Shown: positions 24,701-33,714, numbered from the stretch's first letter. The stretch is 39,502 bases of DNA from an uncultured Hyphomonadaceae bacterium (GCA_913056435.1 CAJXMY010000003.1:1-39502); one strand, 5' to 3'. A program made the numbers and translations. Notes: generated by a model not told the origin, from the sequence alone.

Positions 24701-25324
24701 CTAAAGAAATCGGTTGGCCCCGCAGTGCCCAATATCCTACTGGCTGCACCCAGCAGGCTCGGACGCGAAGACCAAACACCGATCTCAAATATCGCCGCCA
24801 GCGTGAGACAGCATTCTCTTCGACGCGGGCAACTTATTCATCAGTTACTTGAACACTTGCCGTCGACCTCACCGGACAGGTGGACCCGCGTGGCGAAGGC
24901 CTTTCTTGACCACGCCCCTGACCTGTCAGCGGATCTGAAATCGGAAATTCTGAAAACGACATTGGCGACGCTGGAGCATGATGAATTCGCTGAGATCTTT
25001 TTCGGCCCCGGTCGTAGCGAGGCCGCCATCGTGGGCAAACTCGAAAATGGTCTTGCCATCAATGGCCGAGTCGACCGTCTGGTGATCGAAGATCACCGCA
25101 TCCGCATCGTTGATTATAAGACCGACCGACCGGCCCCGGAAAACCCGTCAGAGATCGACACTTCCTACAAGGTCCAGATGGCAGCGTATGCTGAGATAAC
25201 CAAACAGCTCTATCCCGATCGAACGGTTGAATGCGCCTTGTTGTACACGGACGGGCCAAACCTCATAGTTCTGAATCCCCTGGATCTGTCAGAAACCCTT
25301 AACGGTCTGAAGATGGACGTTTGA
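21752..25324 (+). CDS. addA: Double-strand break repair helicase/nuclease AddA
   Basis: VEANAGSGKTKVLIDRVARLLL, LLDEAQDTSPAQW, GDPKQSIYSFQGAD, RVMTIHGAKGLQAPIVILPD, nuclease GRVDRLVIEDHRIRIVDYKTDRP. Confidence 0.95.
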   Translation: MTEPVWSPASPSFDRAIQAQARAADPERSAWVEANAGSGKTKVLIDRVARLLLRRPDGRPGAPPDTILCVTYTKAAANEMLSRLFERLGSWSIYDDQRLQIELARLEGRSPDDYDRDTLDQARSLFARALETPGGLRIETIHAFCARILRRFPLEAGIAPGFEEMDDDQAARLWRQTLDDTIEHAVLSEPEAFRLISETAGGRGLEAPIEALRDHREALLQLAHALDLNRTPLSDVIYGALDAPPDTPSAIIDRCMGADFPRDDIRRAWLELTSGADPKVTAKKTNQTLATRLDAVLNAPSAEEAFSRYMGAISGSKGDWPTGTNPYAGAPLDHSLVASLFRRNLSKGDPEGSEIHRMKKADAAYRTARTAEQSIALLKLGLPIIRHYQTLKRQRALLDFDDLIHHTLHLLSQSTAAQWVLYKLDGGLSHILLDEAQDTSPAQWRLMNALIAEFHAGTGRDRLGDPRTQFVVGDPKQSIYSFQGADQEQFKIEQMAFAKQQASLYGRANIPEMTMSFRSSPEILAFVDAVRTTVPLDDDELDPVPDLEDSFQPHIARRSNQPGRVEVWPLFRSRRDEIKDNWLTPTDHISDLAPTRQLAAGIADYIKTVLDNREAVWREQNNGAWQYEPAHAGDVLILLRRRSALFHSIISELKRREIPVAGADRLRLTENIGVQDCLNLMRFALQPNDDLCLAEILRGPFCNLVDDDQHLFRLAYGRGPTETLWDRLQSLQDDTFEHAREFCAHLISTRTLSAFDFLNQHLNSTDVKGVSGWDRLLGRLGEPARDPIQALINKALGHALTRPASLQHFLADIDVDDSELKRELGEAGNAVRVMTIHGAKGLQAPIVILPDTCSPTQVTKNTVFKTPTGIPLYAPKSVSDCSVTRHLRSQENAANEKESRRLLYVALTRAQDRLVLCGAARGNEKRGYAASSWYRWGLLAMRHLLSEDIPEDGPDEVLVFGDAVQHGTADPVTSGLTSMIPGWLKKSVGPAVPNILLAAPSRLGREDQTPISNIAASVRQHSLRRGQLIHQLLEHLPSTSPDRWTRVAKAFLDHAPDLSADLKSEILKTTLATLEHDEFAEIFFGPGRSEAAIVGKLENGLAINGRVDRLVIEDHRIRIVDYKTDRPAPENPSEIDTSYKVQMAAYAEITKQLYPDRTVECALLYTDGPNLIVLNPLDLSETLNGLKMDV

Positions 25325-25378
25325 TCCAGACAGAATCTTCCTATTTAGTCACAGCAAACCCAGAACAAGGAGGTCGAT

Positions 25379-25696
25379 ATGGCCGCAGAACACATCACGG
25401 ATGATACTTTCGAGGCTGCAATTTCAGGCTCCACGCCCACTGTAGTAGACTTCTGGGCGGAATGGTGCGGCCCCTGCAAACAAATGGCCCCCCACCTGGA
25501 TGCCATAGCTGACGAGCTGGCCGGGAAGGTCAGTGTCACAAAAATCAATGTGGATGACAATCCGATGGCAGCCTCGAAGTATGGCATCAGAGGCCTGCCA
25601 ACCCTGATGATATTCAAGGATGGGAAAATTATTGAGACCCACACGGGCGCAATGTCAAAACAGCGAATCGCGGAATGGATCAAAGAAAACGCGTGA
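25379..25696 (+). CDS. trxA: Thioredoxin
   Basis: VVDFWAEWCGPCKQMAPHLD; KYGIRGLPTLMIFKDGK; AAGGAGG upstream. Confidence 0.96.
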   Translation: MAAEHITDDTFEAAISGSTPTVVDFWAEWCGPCKQMAPHLDAIADELAGKVSVTKINVDDNPMAASKYGIRGLPTLMIFKDGKIIETHTGAMSKQRIAEWIKENA

Positions 25697-25719
25697 TCAA
25701 ATCGGACATCGCAAACCAC

Positions 25720-25750
25720 AAGGCCCTGCCGCACCGGCAGGGCTTTTTTT
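25720..25750 (+). terminator. Rho-independent terminator after trxA
   Basis: Perfect 9-bp stem GCCCTGCCG-CAC-CGGCAGGGC followed by TTTTTTT. Confidence 0.92.
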
Positions 25751-25795
25751 GTCCTCTGCTGCGCCTATGCTCCAGACATCACAGGAGGAACACCG

Positions 25796-26581
25796 ATGGA
25801 ACCCTATCGTCCACTTAATCGCTCAGTCGCCGGCAAAACCGTCTTAATTACGGGCGCAGCCAGCGGCATGGGACGGGCCACAGCACACCTGTTCGCGTCG
25901 GAAGGGGCGAAGGTCATGGCAACCGATCTCGATGGTGAGGGCGTTGAGCGGGTTGCAGAAGAAATTCGTGGCGCGGGTCTTGCTGATGTCGACGCAATGG
26001 AGCTGGATGTCGCTAACGTGGACGCCCTGAAGGCTGCCGTAAAAAGAACCATTGCCCGTTTCCACGCGCTCGACATCCTGATCAACAATGCAGGCTTTGC
26101 AAAGCCCGTGCACCCAAGTGACGACCTGTATGACGATGTCTGGGAGCGTAGCATAAACGTTATGCTCACAGCGCACCAAAGGCTGATCCGCGCAGCGCTG
26201 CCCCATCTCATGGCCTCCCCAGAAGGCGGACGCGTGGTGAATATCGCTTCAACGGAGGGGCTGGGCGCGACCCCATTGAATGGTCCATATGTGTCGGCCA
26301 AGCATGGCGTAATCGGTCTGACCCGCGCAATGGCGGTCGATTTGGGACGCGATGGTATCACCTGCAACTGCATCTGTCCGGGACCCATCCACACGGGCAT
26401 CACCAGTGGCATTCCGGATGAACACAAAGAAATTTATGCGAAAAGGCGGGTTCCACTTCGCCGGTATGGTTTGCCCGAAGAAGTCGCGAACATCACCTTA
26501 TCTCTCTGCCTGCCAGCAGCATCGTATCTCAATGGCGCAATTATTCCCGTCGATGGGGGCATGAGTATCAAAAACGCCTAG
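25796..26581 (+). CDS. SDR family oxidoreductase
   Basis: VLITGAASGMGRATAHLFA, NNAG, NIAST...YVSAKHGVIGLTRAMAVDLG, PVDGGM; AGGAGG upstream of ATG. Confidence 0.92.
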   Translation: MEPYRPLNRSVAGKTVLITGAASGMGRATAHLFASEGAKVMATDLDGEGVERVAEEIRGAGLADVDAMELDVANVDALKAAVKRTIARFHALDILINNAGFAKPVHPSDDLYDDVWERSINVMLTAHQRLIRAALPHLMASPEGGRVVNIASTEGLGATPLNGPYVSAKHGVIGLTRAMAVDLGRDGITCNCICPGPIHTGITSGIPDEHKEIYAKRRVPLRRYGLPEEVANITLSLCLPAASYLNGAIIPVDGGMSIKNA

Positions 26582-27828
26582 ACTGGTGCTTGATTGTTGA
26601 GCGCCAGAACCTCTCCCGCCAGATAAAGGGAGCCACAAATAAGAATACGGGGAGTACCGCTGGCCACAGCAGCCTGCAGGCCATCTTCAAGGCTTCTATG
26701 TGCATGAACATTTGGCAGGTATTGCGCCGCAGTACGGGCAAGATCTTCGGGACATGCGCCTGCATGACCCGGCGCGTTCGGGACCGTGTAGACCGCGTCG
26801 ACGGGCCCCTCAAAAGCCCGAAAGAAAGCCGCGTGGTCTTTCGACGCCATCATAGCGGTCACCAACGCCGTACCGCCTCCCATTTGACGAAGGACCCCGC
26901 AGATGGCCCTTGCAGCATGCGGATTGTGTCCACCATCAAGCCAGACGCTAGCGGTGCCCATCCGCTCGGTCAGGGGACCTGGCCCAAGCTGCTGCATCCT
27001 CGCGGGCCAGCTTGCCTTCTGAGCACCGCGCCAGATGGCCTGATCTGATATCGCTGAATGCTGGAGTGTACGCAGAGCCAAGCTCGCCAACCCCGCATTG
27101 TACCGTTGATGGGCTCCCGGGAGAGCCACAATTTCCGGGACCGTCTCAAGGTCGTCGACCGTCATAAATTTTAGTGGTGCGCGAAAGCGCCCCGCAGTCT
27201 CCTCGAGAACCTCCACAACTACTTTGGCCTGTGGCGCACTGACAACAGGACAGCCCGATTTGATAATGCCAGCTTTCTCCGCCGCAATCTGTTTCAGTTC
27301 GGTTCCAAGAAACTGCTTATGGTCATAATCGACAGGGGTGATGACGCTCATGGCCGGCTGCGCAATAATATTGGTAGCGTCGAACCGACCTCCAAGGCCC
27401 ACCTCCAGAATCAGAAGGTCTGCAGGGGTCTCGCTGAAAGCCAGCAATGCCGCCGCCGTTGTCGCCTCGAATTGAGTAATCGGCTGGTTGGCAATCGCCT
27501 CCCGGGTTCGTTGTAGCCAACCGACCAGTTGCGTATCCTCCACCAGAGATCCGGCCAACCGAATACGCTCATTAAATCGAACCAGATGGGGCGAGGTGAA
27601 GACATGAACTTTAAGACCGGATGCTTCCGCCATGGCCCGCAGATAAGCGCAAGTGGACCCCTTTCCATTGGTTCCGGCCACATGAATAACGGGCGGCAAG
27701 CGGTCCTGCGGTCGCCCCAGATGCTCAAGCGCCTCGACAATTCGACCCAGAGAAAGTTCAATCTGTTCAGGATAGAGGCCCTCGAAAGCCTCCAGAGCCG
27801 CGGTGACCGCGGGGGCCTGCCGAATCAA
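26578..27828 (-). CDS. folC: Bifunctional folylpolyglutamate synthase/dihydrofolate synthase
   Basis: VIHVAGTNGKGSTCAYLRAM, FTSPHLVRFNERI, EVGLGGRFDATN; downstream of accD. Confidence 0.94.
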   Translation of the reverse strand: MIRQAPAVTAALEAFEGLYPEQIELSLGRIVEALEHLGRPQDRLPPVIHVAGTNGKGSTCAYLRAMAEASGLKVHVFTSPHLVRFNERIRLAGSLVEDTQLVGWLQRTREAIANQPITQFEATTAAALLAFSETPADLLILEVGLGGRFDATNIIAQPAMSVITPVDYDHKQFLGTELKQIAAEKAGIIKSGCPVVSAPQAKVVVEVLEETAGRFRAPLKFMTVDDLETVPEIVALPGAHQRYNAGLASLALRTLQHSAISDQAIWRGAQKASWPARMQQLGPGPLTERMGTASVWLDGGHNPHAARAICGVLRQMGGGTALVTAMMASKDHAAFFRAFEGPVDAVYTVPNAPGHAGACPEDLARTAAQYLPNVHAHRSLEDGLQAAVASGTPRILICGSLYLAGEVLALNNQAPV

Positions 27829-28817
27829 CCTCGATGTCCACCTGTCTTGCGACTCGGCACATCCGCTGATGGTGGCGTCACCGGCGTCTCAGAGCCATAT
27901 TTCCCCTGTCCCTGATCCGATGACATCAAGTGCTTTAGCAAAGTTGAGAGAACGCTGCGGACCTCACTGCGAGACACGACGATGTCGACCTGTCCTTTCT
28001 CGCGCAAAAATTCTGAGCGCTGAAAGCCGTCCGGAAGCTTCTCACGAATAGTCTGTTCGATCACTCTGGGGCCGGAAAATGCGATCATCGCACCTGGCTC
28101 GGCCAGATGAACATCCCCAAGCATAGCATAGGAAGCCGAAACACCGCCCGATGTCGGATCACACAGAATGACAAGATAAGGAAGACCGGCCTCTTTCACC
28201 TCCTGGATCGCAAGCGTCGTCCTGGGCATCTGCATCAGAGACAGGGTTCCCTCTTGCATTCGGGCACCGCCGGAGGATGTGCACACAATAAAAGCCGCTT
28301 TGCGGGCGACCGCCATCTGAGCTGCAGCAATAAATGCTTCTCCCGCAGCCATTCCCAGTGAACCGCCCATAAACGCAAAATCCTGAACCAGAACAACGGC
28401 CCGTTTGTCCCCGATTTTTCCAAATGCTGCTGACATGCAGTCGTCTTGCGAGACCGGCGGCACAGAACCAGAATCCGGCGCTTCCTCCCGATCCCGCTTG
28501 GACAACTTGACCTTCGCAGCTTTGAGTCTTGCGGGATAGGGCTTGTCGTCCTTGAATCGGAGGGGGTCCTGAACAACAGGCGGCAATGGAATAGGTTCCC
28601 AGCGCTCCTTATCAAACATCAGCCGGAAGCGACGACGAGGGGAAATACGCAAATGAGCGCCTGCGGGCGTGACGTAAAAACTTTCTTCCAGATCCGATTT
28701 ATAGATCAGCTCGCCGGACAGTGGGCATTTCACCCACAAATTGTCGGGCGTGTCTTTCTTCGTTGCCGAGAGCAGGCCTTTAAGGCCTGGTGTCCTGAAA
28801 TTTGTTAGCCAGTTCAT
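27825..28817 (-). CDS. accD: Acetyl-CoA carboxylase carboxyltransferase subunit beta (degenerate zinc ribbon)
   Basis: MNWLTNFRTPGLKGLL...NLWVKCPLSGELIYKSDLE; FIVCTSSGGARMQEGTLSLMQM; DPTSGGVSASYAMLGDVHLAEPGAMIAFSGPRVIEQTI. Confidence 0.95.
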   Translation of the reverse strand: MNWLTNFRTPGLKGLLSATKKDTPDNLWVKCPLSGELIYKSDLEESFYVTPAGAHLRISPRRRFRLMFDKERWEPIPLPPVVQDPLRFKDDKPYPARLKAAKVKLSKRDREEAPDSGSVPPVSQDDCMSAAFGKIGDKRAVVLVQDFAFMGGSLGMAAGEAFIAAAQMAVARKAAFIVCTSSGGARMQEGTLSLMQMPRTTLAIQEVKEAGLPYLVILCDPTSGGVSASYAMLGDVHLAEPGAMIAFSGPRVIEQTIREKLPDGFQRSEFLREKGQVDIVVSRSEVRSVLSTLLKHLMSSDQGQGKYGSETPVTPPSADVPSRKTGGHRG

Positions 28818-28831
28818 CGCCTTGCGACCCC

Positions 28832-29671
28832 CTAGTGGCTTTCTCCTAAAAGCGCTGTCCCTTTCAGCGCCACACTGAGCTCCCTCGTGAGGTCGCCCAT
28901 CTTTAAACCAGCAAGATGCGGTGCACCGCCCTCACTGGCAACCCTTGCACAATCCACCAAAGCGGACCCTACCACAACCCCATCAGCGATCTTCGCCATT
29001 TCAGCAGCCTGAGCCCCGGTTCTGATCCCGAAACCTACACAGACTGGCAGCCCGGATATACGCCGGGCCATTTCAACACCGGGGCGAACGTCCTCCGGAG
29101 CCGCCGCGCCTGAACCCGTTACGCCGGCGACAGCGACATAATAGAGGAACCCGCTTGCGCCCTCAGCAATGATGGCCATCCGAGCCTCGTCAGTCGTCGG
29201 CGTCGCCAGCCGAATCGTCGACAAGTTATGTACCTGAAAGGCCTCTCGGAGGGGACGGTCCTCTTCTGGAGGCAAGTCAACAATGATACCGCCATCCAGA
29301 CCCGCCTGCGCGGCCGCCCGCGCGAAGACGTCATAACCCATGCGACTGATCGGGTTGGCATATCCCATAAGAATAAGGGGGGTTTCCGTGTCGATCTCGC
29401 GAAACCTGCTGGCCAGGGCCAACACGTCCGCCAGCGTGACTTTATTGGCCAGCGCCCTCAGGGCCGCCCGCTGTATAGACGGGCCATCCGCCATGGGGTC
29501 CGTAAAAGGAGCACCGAGCTCGATAATGTCTGCCCCATTATTCCGCAACGCACACAATGCCTCAAAGCTGGCCTCCAAATCAGGATCACCCGCCATGAGA
29601 TAAGTCACTAGTGCTGCCCGGCCCTCAGACTTGACCTTTTCGAAACGCGCTCTGATCCGCTCTGTTGTCAT
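28832..29671 (-). CDS. trpA: Tryptophan synthase alpha subunit
   Basis: LVTYLMAGDPDLEAS, DIIELGAPFTDPMADGPSIQRA, GVTGSGAAAPEDV, VCVGFGIRT. Confidence 0.96.
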   Translation of the reverse strand: MTTERIRARFEKVKSEGRAALVTYLMAGDPDLEASFEALCALRNNGADIIELGAPFTDPMADGPSIQRAALRALANKVTLADVLALASRFREIDTETPLILMGYANPISRMGYDVFARAAAQAGLDGGIIVDLPPEEDRPLREAFQVHNLSTIRLATPTTDEARMAIIAEGASGFLYYVAVAGVTGSGAAAPEDVRPGVEMARRISGLPVCVGFGIRTGAQAAEMAKIADGVVVGSALVDCARVASEGGAPHLAGLKMGDLTRELSVALKGTALLGESH

Positions 29672-29991
29672 GAAATATCCGTGTTTTCCTTGAGCCAGTC
29701 CGCATAGGGCGCGCTGACCTGATGACAGTCCAACGCCACGATGCCGGGTACATCATAAGGATGGAGCTCGGTCACCAACGCCTCAAGAGCGGAAAAATTC
29801 TCCCGGGGCGCCTTCAGCCAGAGCAGAAATTCCCAGGCCTGTTCAACAACACCGCGCCAGCGATAGGTCGACATCACCGGGCCCTCAATGTTGGCACAGG
29901 CGGCCAAGCGGGTCTCGACAGCGCGGTCTGCAATCTCGCTGGCCAGGCGCTGGTTTGGACAAGACACCCTGATCATCTGGACACCCATCAC
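29668..29991 (-). CDS. cutA: CutA-like divalent-cation tolerance protein
   Basis: AVETRLAACANIEGPVMSTYRWRGVVEQAWEFLLWLKA...HPYDVPGIVALDCHQVSAPYADWL. Confidence 0.92.
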   Translation of the reverse strand: MMGVQMIRVSCPNQRLASEIADRAVETRLAACANIEGPVMSTYRWRGVVEQAWEFLLWLKAPRENFSALEALVTELHPYDVPGIVALDCHQVSAPYADWLKENTDIS

Positions 29992-30055
29992 GACCGGACC
30001 TCACAATCAGGAACAGCAAATCTTTTTATCAAAATATACACTCCGGCGACCAACA

Positions 30056-31267
30056 TTACATTTTGACGCCTAACGCATCGGCCACCGAGAAGACGTCCTT
30101 GTCTCCCCGTCCGCACATATTCAGAACGATAAGCCCCTCACGTCCGAGAGTTTGAGCTACCTCACCCACTCGAGCTAATGCATGACTGGGCTCCAGTGCG
30201 GGAATAATCCCCTCCAGCCGACTACAGAGCTGGAAGGCCTGCAAGGCTTCCGTATCCGTGCAGGAGAGATATTCGGCCCGGCCTGTATCATGCAGAAAAG
30301 CGTGCTCGGGGCCAATGCCCGGATAATCAAGCCCGGCACTGATCGAGTGCGCGTCTAGGATCTGTCCGTCGTCGGTTTGCAAGAGATAGGTTTTATTGCC
30401 GTGCAAAATACCGGGGACACCCCCATTGAGTGCGGCAGCATGCTCGCCTGAGCTAAGACCATGGCCTGCAGCCTCGACCCCAATCAAGCGAACGCCCTCA
30501 TCCTCCAGAAAGGGATGGAACAGCCCAATCGCATTTGATCCCCCTCCAATGCAGGCCATAAGCACATCAGGCAAACGCCCCTCCCGCTCCTGAATCTGGG
30601 CTCGGACCTCTCGGCCAATCACGCTCTGGAAGTCCCGAACAAGTTCAGGATAAGGGTGAGGACCAGCCGCCGTCCCGATACAGTAAAACGTATCCTCGAC
30701 ATTGGTCACCCAATCGCGCAATGCCTCATTCATGGCATCCTTCAGCGTCCCGGTGCCACTTGAAACGGGGACAATTTCAGCACCAAGCAACTTCATCCGA
30801 AAAACATTCGGCTTCTGGCGCTCAACATCGGTCTCACCCATAAAAACAACGCACTGCAGGCCAAACCGCGCACAGATGGTTGCAGTCGCCACACCATGTT
30901 GTCCGGCGCCAGTTTCGGCGATAATTCGCTTTTTCCCCATCCTCTTGGCCAGTAAGACCTGACCAAGGCAGTTATTGATTTTGTGAGCACCGGTATGGTT
31001 TAACTCGTCCCGCTTGAAATAGATCTTGGCCCCGCCGAAATGCGCCGTAAGCCGCTCAGCATAATAGAGCGGCGAGGGGCGACCGACATAATGGGTCCAC
31101 AGGTCCGCCATTTCTGCCTGAAAGGCAGGATCCTTACACGCAGCTTTATACTCTTTTTCCAGATCATGAATGAGAGGCATAAGTGTTTCAGCGACATAAC
31201 GACCGCCGAAATCCCCAAAACGACCATTTTCATCTGGCCATTGGTTCCAAGTGTTGTGCAAATCCAT
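30056..31267 (-). CDS. trpB: Tryptophan synthase beta subunit
   Basis: [67 protein letters not shown]. Confidence 0.97.
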   Translation of the reverse strand: MDLHNTWNQWPDENGRFGDFGGRYVAETLMPLIHDLEKEYKAACKDPAFQAEMADLWTHYVGRPSPLYYAERLTAHFGGAKIYFKRDELNHTGAHKINNCLGQVLLAKRMGKKRIIAETGAGQHGVATATICARFGLQCVVFMGETDVERQKPNVFRMKLLGAEIVPVSSGTGTLKDAMNEALRDWVTNVEDTFYCIGTAAGPHPYPELVRDFQSVIGREVRAQIQEREGRLPDVLMACIGGGSNAIGLFHPFLEDEGVRLIGVEAAGHGLSSGEHAAALNGGVPGILHGNKTYLLQTDDGQILDAHSISAGLDYPGIGPEHAFLHDTGRAEYLSCTDTEALQAFQLCSRLEGIIPALEPSHALARVGEVAQTLGREGLIVLNMCGRGDKDVFSVADALGVKM

Positions 31268-31277
31268 CAGCTCATCC

Positions 31278-31946
31278 TCAAGCGAGTTTCACCGCGTCGA
31301 TAAAAGCGCGGATCATATCCTCGTCCTTTACGCCGCGCACGCGCTCAACACCAGAGGAGACATCCACCGCGGGCGCTCCTGTCGCAGCAATCGCGGCAAC
31401 AACATTGTCGAGGGTGAGGCCACCCGCCAGAAGCCAGGGACCTGGCATTTCCACCCCGTCTAACAGACCCCAGTCGAAAGGCTCTCCATTCCCCCCTGGA
31501 ATAGTGGAAGACACCGATGGCGCAGCATCAAGCAAGAGACGGTCAACAGGCCAAGCTTCCAATGCCTCAAGATCATCCTCATCTTTGATCCGCAGAGCTT
31601 TCCACATTTCGCAGCGCCCCCCGGCGAGACGCCCCAAGTGACCCAGCTGGTCAGGGGTCTCGGATCCATGGAGCTGAATGGCGTTCAGCAGCCCAAGCGC
31701 AGCCACCGACTCGACCAGCTCGGGATGGGGATCCACCATCAAAGCGACGCAGGCCGTTCCAAGGCCCTGCGCAAATTCCGCCAAATCGACCAGGGGCTCC
31801 AGCGCATGAGGCCCGGATGCAAGAATGTTCCGGGGGCTGGGCTCGTATAGAACAAAACCGACCCAGTCGGCGCCAGCCTCAGCGGCTATGCGAACATGTG
31901 ATGTATCACGCAGACCACAGATTTTTACGCCCGTCATGACCGGCAC
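31278..31946 (-). CDS. trpF: Phosphoribosylanthranilate isomerase
   Basis: [72 protein letters not shown]. Confidence 0.95.
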   Translation of the reverse strand: MPVMTGVKICGLRDTSHVRIAAEAGADWVGFVLYEPSPRNILASGPHALEPLVDLAEFAQGLGTACVALMVDPHPELVESVAALGLLNAIQLHGSETPDQLGHLGRLAGGRCEMWKALRIKDEDDLEALEAWPVDRLLLDAAPSVSSTIPGGNGEPFDWGLLDGVEMPGPWLLAGGLTLDNVVAAIAATGAPAVDVSSGVERVRGVKDEDMIRAFIDAVKLA

Positions 31947-31979
31947 GTGCGGTTTTGATCCAACATTGTCAAGTCAACT

Positions 31980-32267
31980 TCAGAAGCCCATGTTCAGCCT
32001 CTGCAACAAGTCAGCAATACCATCCTGATCATATTTAATCCGAAACTTCAGGAATGGGCCCTGGCGGGCGTATTCTGAAAGACTGAAATCATCATCCTGA
32101 TAGCCTGCGAAGTTCCACCCGAGGCTTATCCACATATTCTCCGCGGGGGACCATCCCAAGCTCGGCCCGACGGCCCATTGCCCGGTGCCGCTCAGCGCCT
32201 CAGAGATCCAGCTGGCCTGCAGGCCGACATCAAACCGCGCCGTCAGATCAACCCGGACCTCCGTCAC
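31980..32267 (-). pseudogene. C-terminal fragment of an outer-membrane beta-barrel protein (probable gene remnant)
   Basis: ARFDVGLQASWISEALSGTGQWAVGPSLGWSPAENMWISLGWNFAGYQDDDFSLSEYARQGPFLKFRIKYDQ...NMGF: alternating barrel-like strands ending in Phe; no signal peptide, upstream open frame (GLPLRCFGGLGKGRSAKHAKI...) not barrel-like. Confidence 0.5.
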
Positions 32268-32365
32268 AGACGCGCTGCAACCGGCGGACCGAGACGCGGC
32301 TTGTACACCTGTCGCAATTTTCGCATGTTTGGCGGATCGGCCTTTTCCGAGCCCGCCGAAGCACC

Positions 32366-32863
32366 TCAGCGGCAGGCCGCGGCCGCCCGGTCAATCGCAG
32401 AGGAAGAGCCGGAAAGGGAGAAGTGGTAGGTCACCCGCGTATTACGCCAGGACGTCGCCTCAACCCGCAGCTCCCGACCGCGTTTCAGTGCGCGGACCAG
32501 ACGGGCATCATCACTGTCCTGGGCGAAGGCTTCCGCGCCGACCCCATAGAGCGTCCAGCTCTCACGGCCGATCTGCGCCTTGCCGGGCAGATCGGCGCGC
32601 AGATCATAACCCACTTTCAGACTGGGCTGATTGCGGGCCCGCCCCGTGCGCCAGCTGGACACGTAGAACCAGACCTCGCCATGATCGGCCGCCTGTGGAG
32701 CCTTGTCGGTCGCCTGGGTCGCGGCATAACACAGGGTTTCACCGCCAACGGTCTCGGTGAAAACCGTCCAGTCGCTGTATTTGCCAAGGGCACTGGGCGC
32801 GGCCAGAGCCACCGGCCCCAGTGACAAGGCCCCCAGCAGACCGGCTACAGACCGCAACATCAT
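32366..32863 (-). CDS. Invasion-associated locus B (IalB)-like secreted protein
   Basis: Signal peptide MMLRSVAGLLGALSLGPVALAAPSA; YSDWTVFTETVGGETLCYAATQATDKAP...GEVWFYVSSWRTGRARNQPSLKVGYDL. Confidence 0.75.
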   Translation of the reverse strand: MMLRSVAGLLGALSLGPVALAAPSALGKYSDWTVFTETVGGETLCYAATQATDKAPQAADHGEVWFYVSSWRTGRARNQPSLKVGYDLRADLPGKAQIGRESWTLYGVGAEAFAQDSDDARLVRALKRGRELRVEATSWRNTRVTYHFSLSGSSSAIDRAAAACR

Positions 32864-33037
32864 GGCGCTTCTCCTGTGAACGACACCTCAACACCAACCA
32901 GTTTTATCCATGAGGGTTAAGGCCGAAATAAGACGCGGATGTTGTGCGGCCTTCAGAGATTTATTTTCTCGCCGCGGTTGCGTTGTCTCTATAATGAGCG
33001 CTTTATACGTGCAGAAAGCGCTTTCAGGGGATATGAT

Positions 33038-33616
33038 TTGGCCCTCCAGCATGGGATTCTGGCCGAAGACGAACGCACGCATTTCGCCAATTGCATGGGG
33101 CGGATTGCACGTGAGCGCTGTCGCGCCTCCTTCGCCGAGCTGTTCGAACATTTCGCGCCCCGCCTCAAAAGCTATCTCATTCGTCTGGGCAGTGACCCTC
33201 TGGCCGCGGAAGAAATCATTCAGGAAGTGATGCTGAACGTCTGGCGCAAGGCCGATCAGTACGACGCCACACAGGCCTCGGTCTCGACCTGGATCTTCCG
33301 CATCGCCCGTAACCGGCGCATTGACAGCCATCGACGCCTGGCCAGACCGGACCTGGATCCGGAAGACCCCCTCCTGCGTCCCCCCGATGCCGAGTCCCCG
33401 GACGTCATCGTCAACAGGCACCAGGTCGAAATCGTCGTCCGGCGCGAACTCGAAACCCTGCCAGAAGAACAACTCACCCTGTTGCAGGCCGCTTTTTATG
33501 ACGGCCTGTCTCATTCCGAAATCGCCAAACGCTTCGAACTGCCTCTGGGAACGGTGAAATCGCGTATTCGCCTTGCTTTTCAGAGACTGAGAAAAAGTTT
33601 GACCGGCGAGCATTAA
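33038..33616 (+). CDS. ECF-type RNA polymerase sigma factor
   Basis: Sigma2 FAPRLKSYLIRLGSDPLAAEEIIQEVMLNVWRKADQYD...WIFRIARNRRIDSHRR; sigma4 LPEEQLTLLQAAFYDGLSHSEIAKRFELPLGTVKSRIRLAFQRLR; ORF open from 32939; start uncertain (TTG 33038 after CAGGGGA, or ATG 33095). Confidence 0.93.
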   Translation: MALQHGILAEDERTHFANCMGRIARERCRASFAELFEHFAPRLKSYLIRLGSDPLAAEEIIQEVMLNVWRKADQYDATQASVSTWIFRIARNRRIDSHRRLARPDLDPEDPLLRPPDAESPDVIVNRHQVEIVVRRELETLPEEQLTLLQAAFYDGLSHSEIAKRFELPLGTVKSRIRLAFQRLRKSLTGEH

Positions 33617-33714
33617 ACCAAAGCTCACAATCTTCGCTTGCATGGCCTTGACGGAACGAAATTTGAATTATTATCGACTGTGAAGAGAGTGTTTTTTAGG
33701 GATAAACCGAGACC

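Noticed and set aside
32990-32995. TATAAT hexamer upstream of the ECF sigma gene
   Set aside because: No convincing -35 at proper spacing; a single hexamer is not enough to call a promoter.
33650-33685. TTGACG...TATTAT promoter-like sequence upstream of the ChrR-like gene
   Set aside because: Spacing about 15 bp is suboptimal and there is no independent support.
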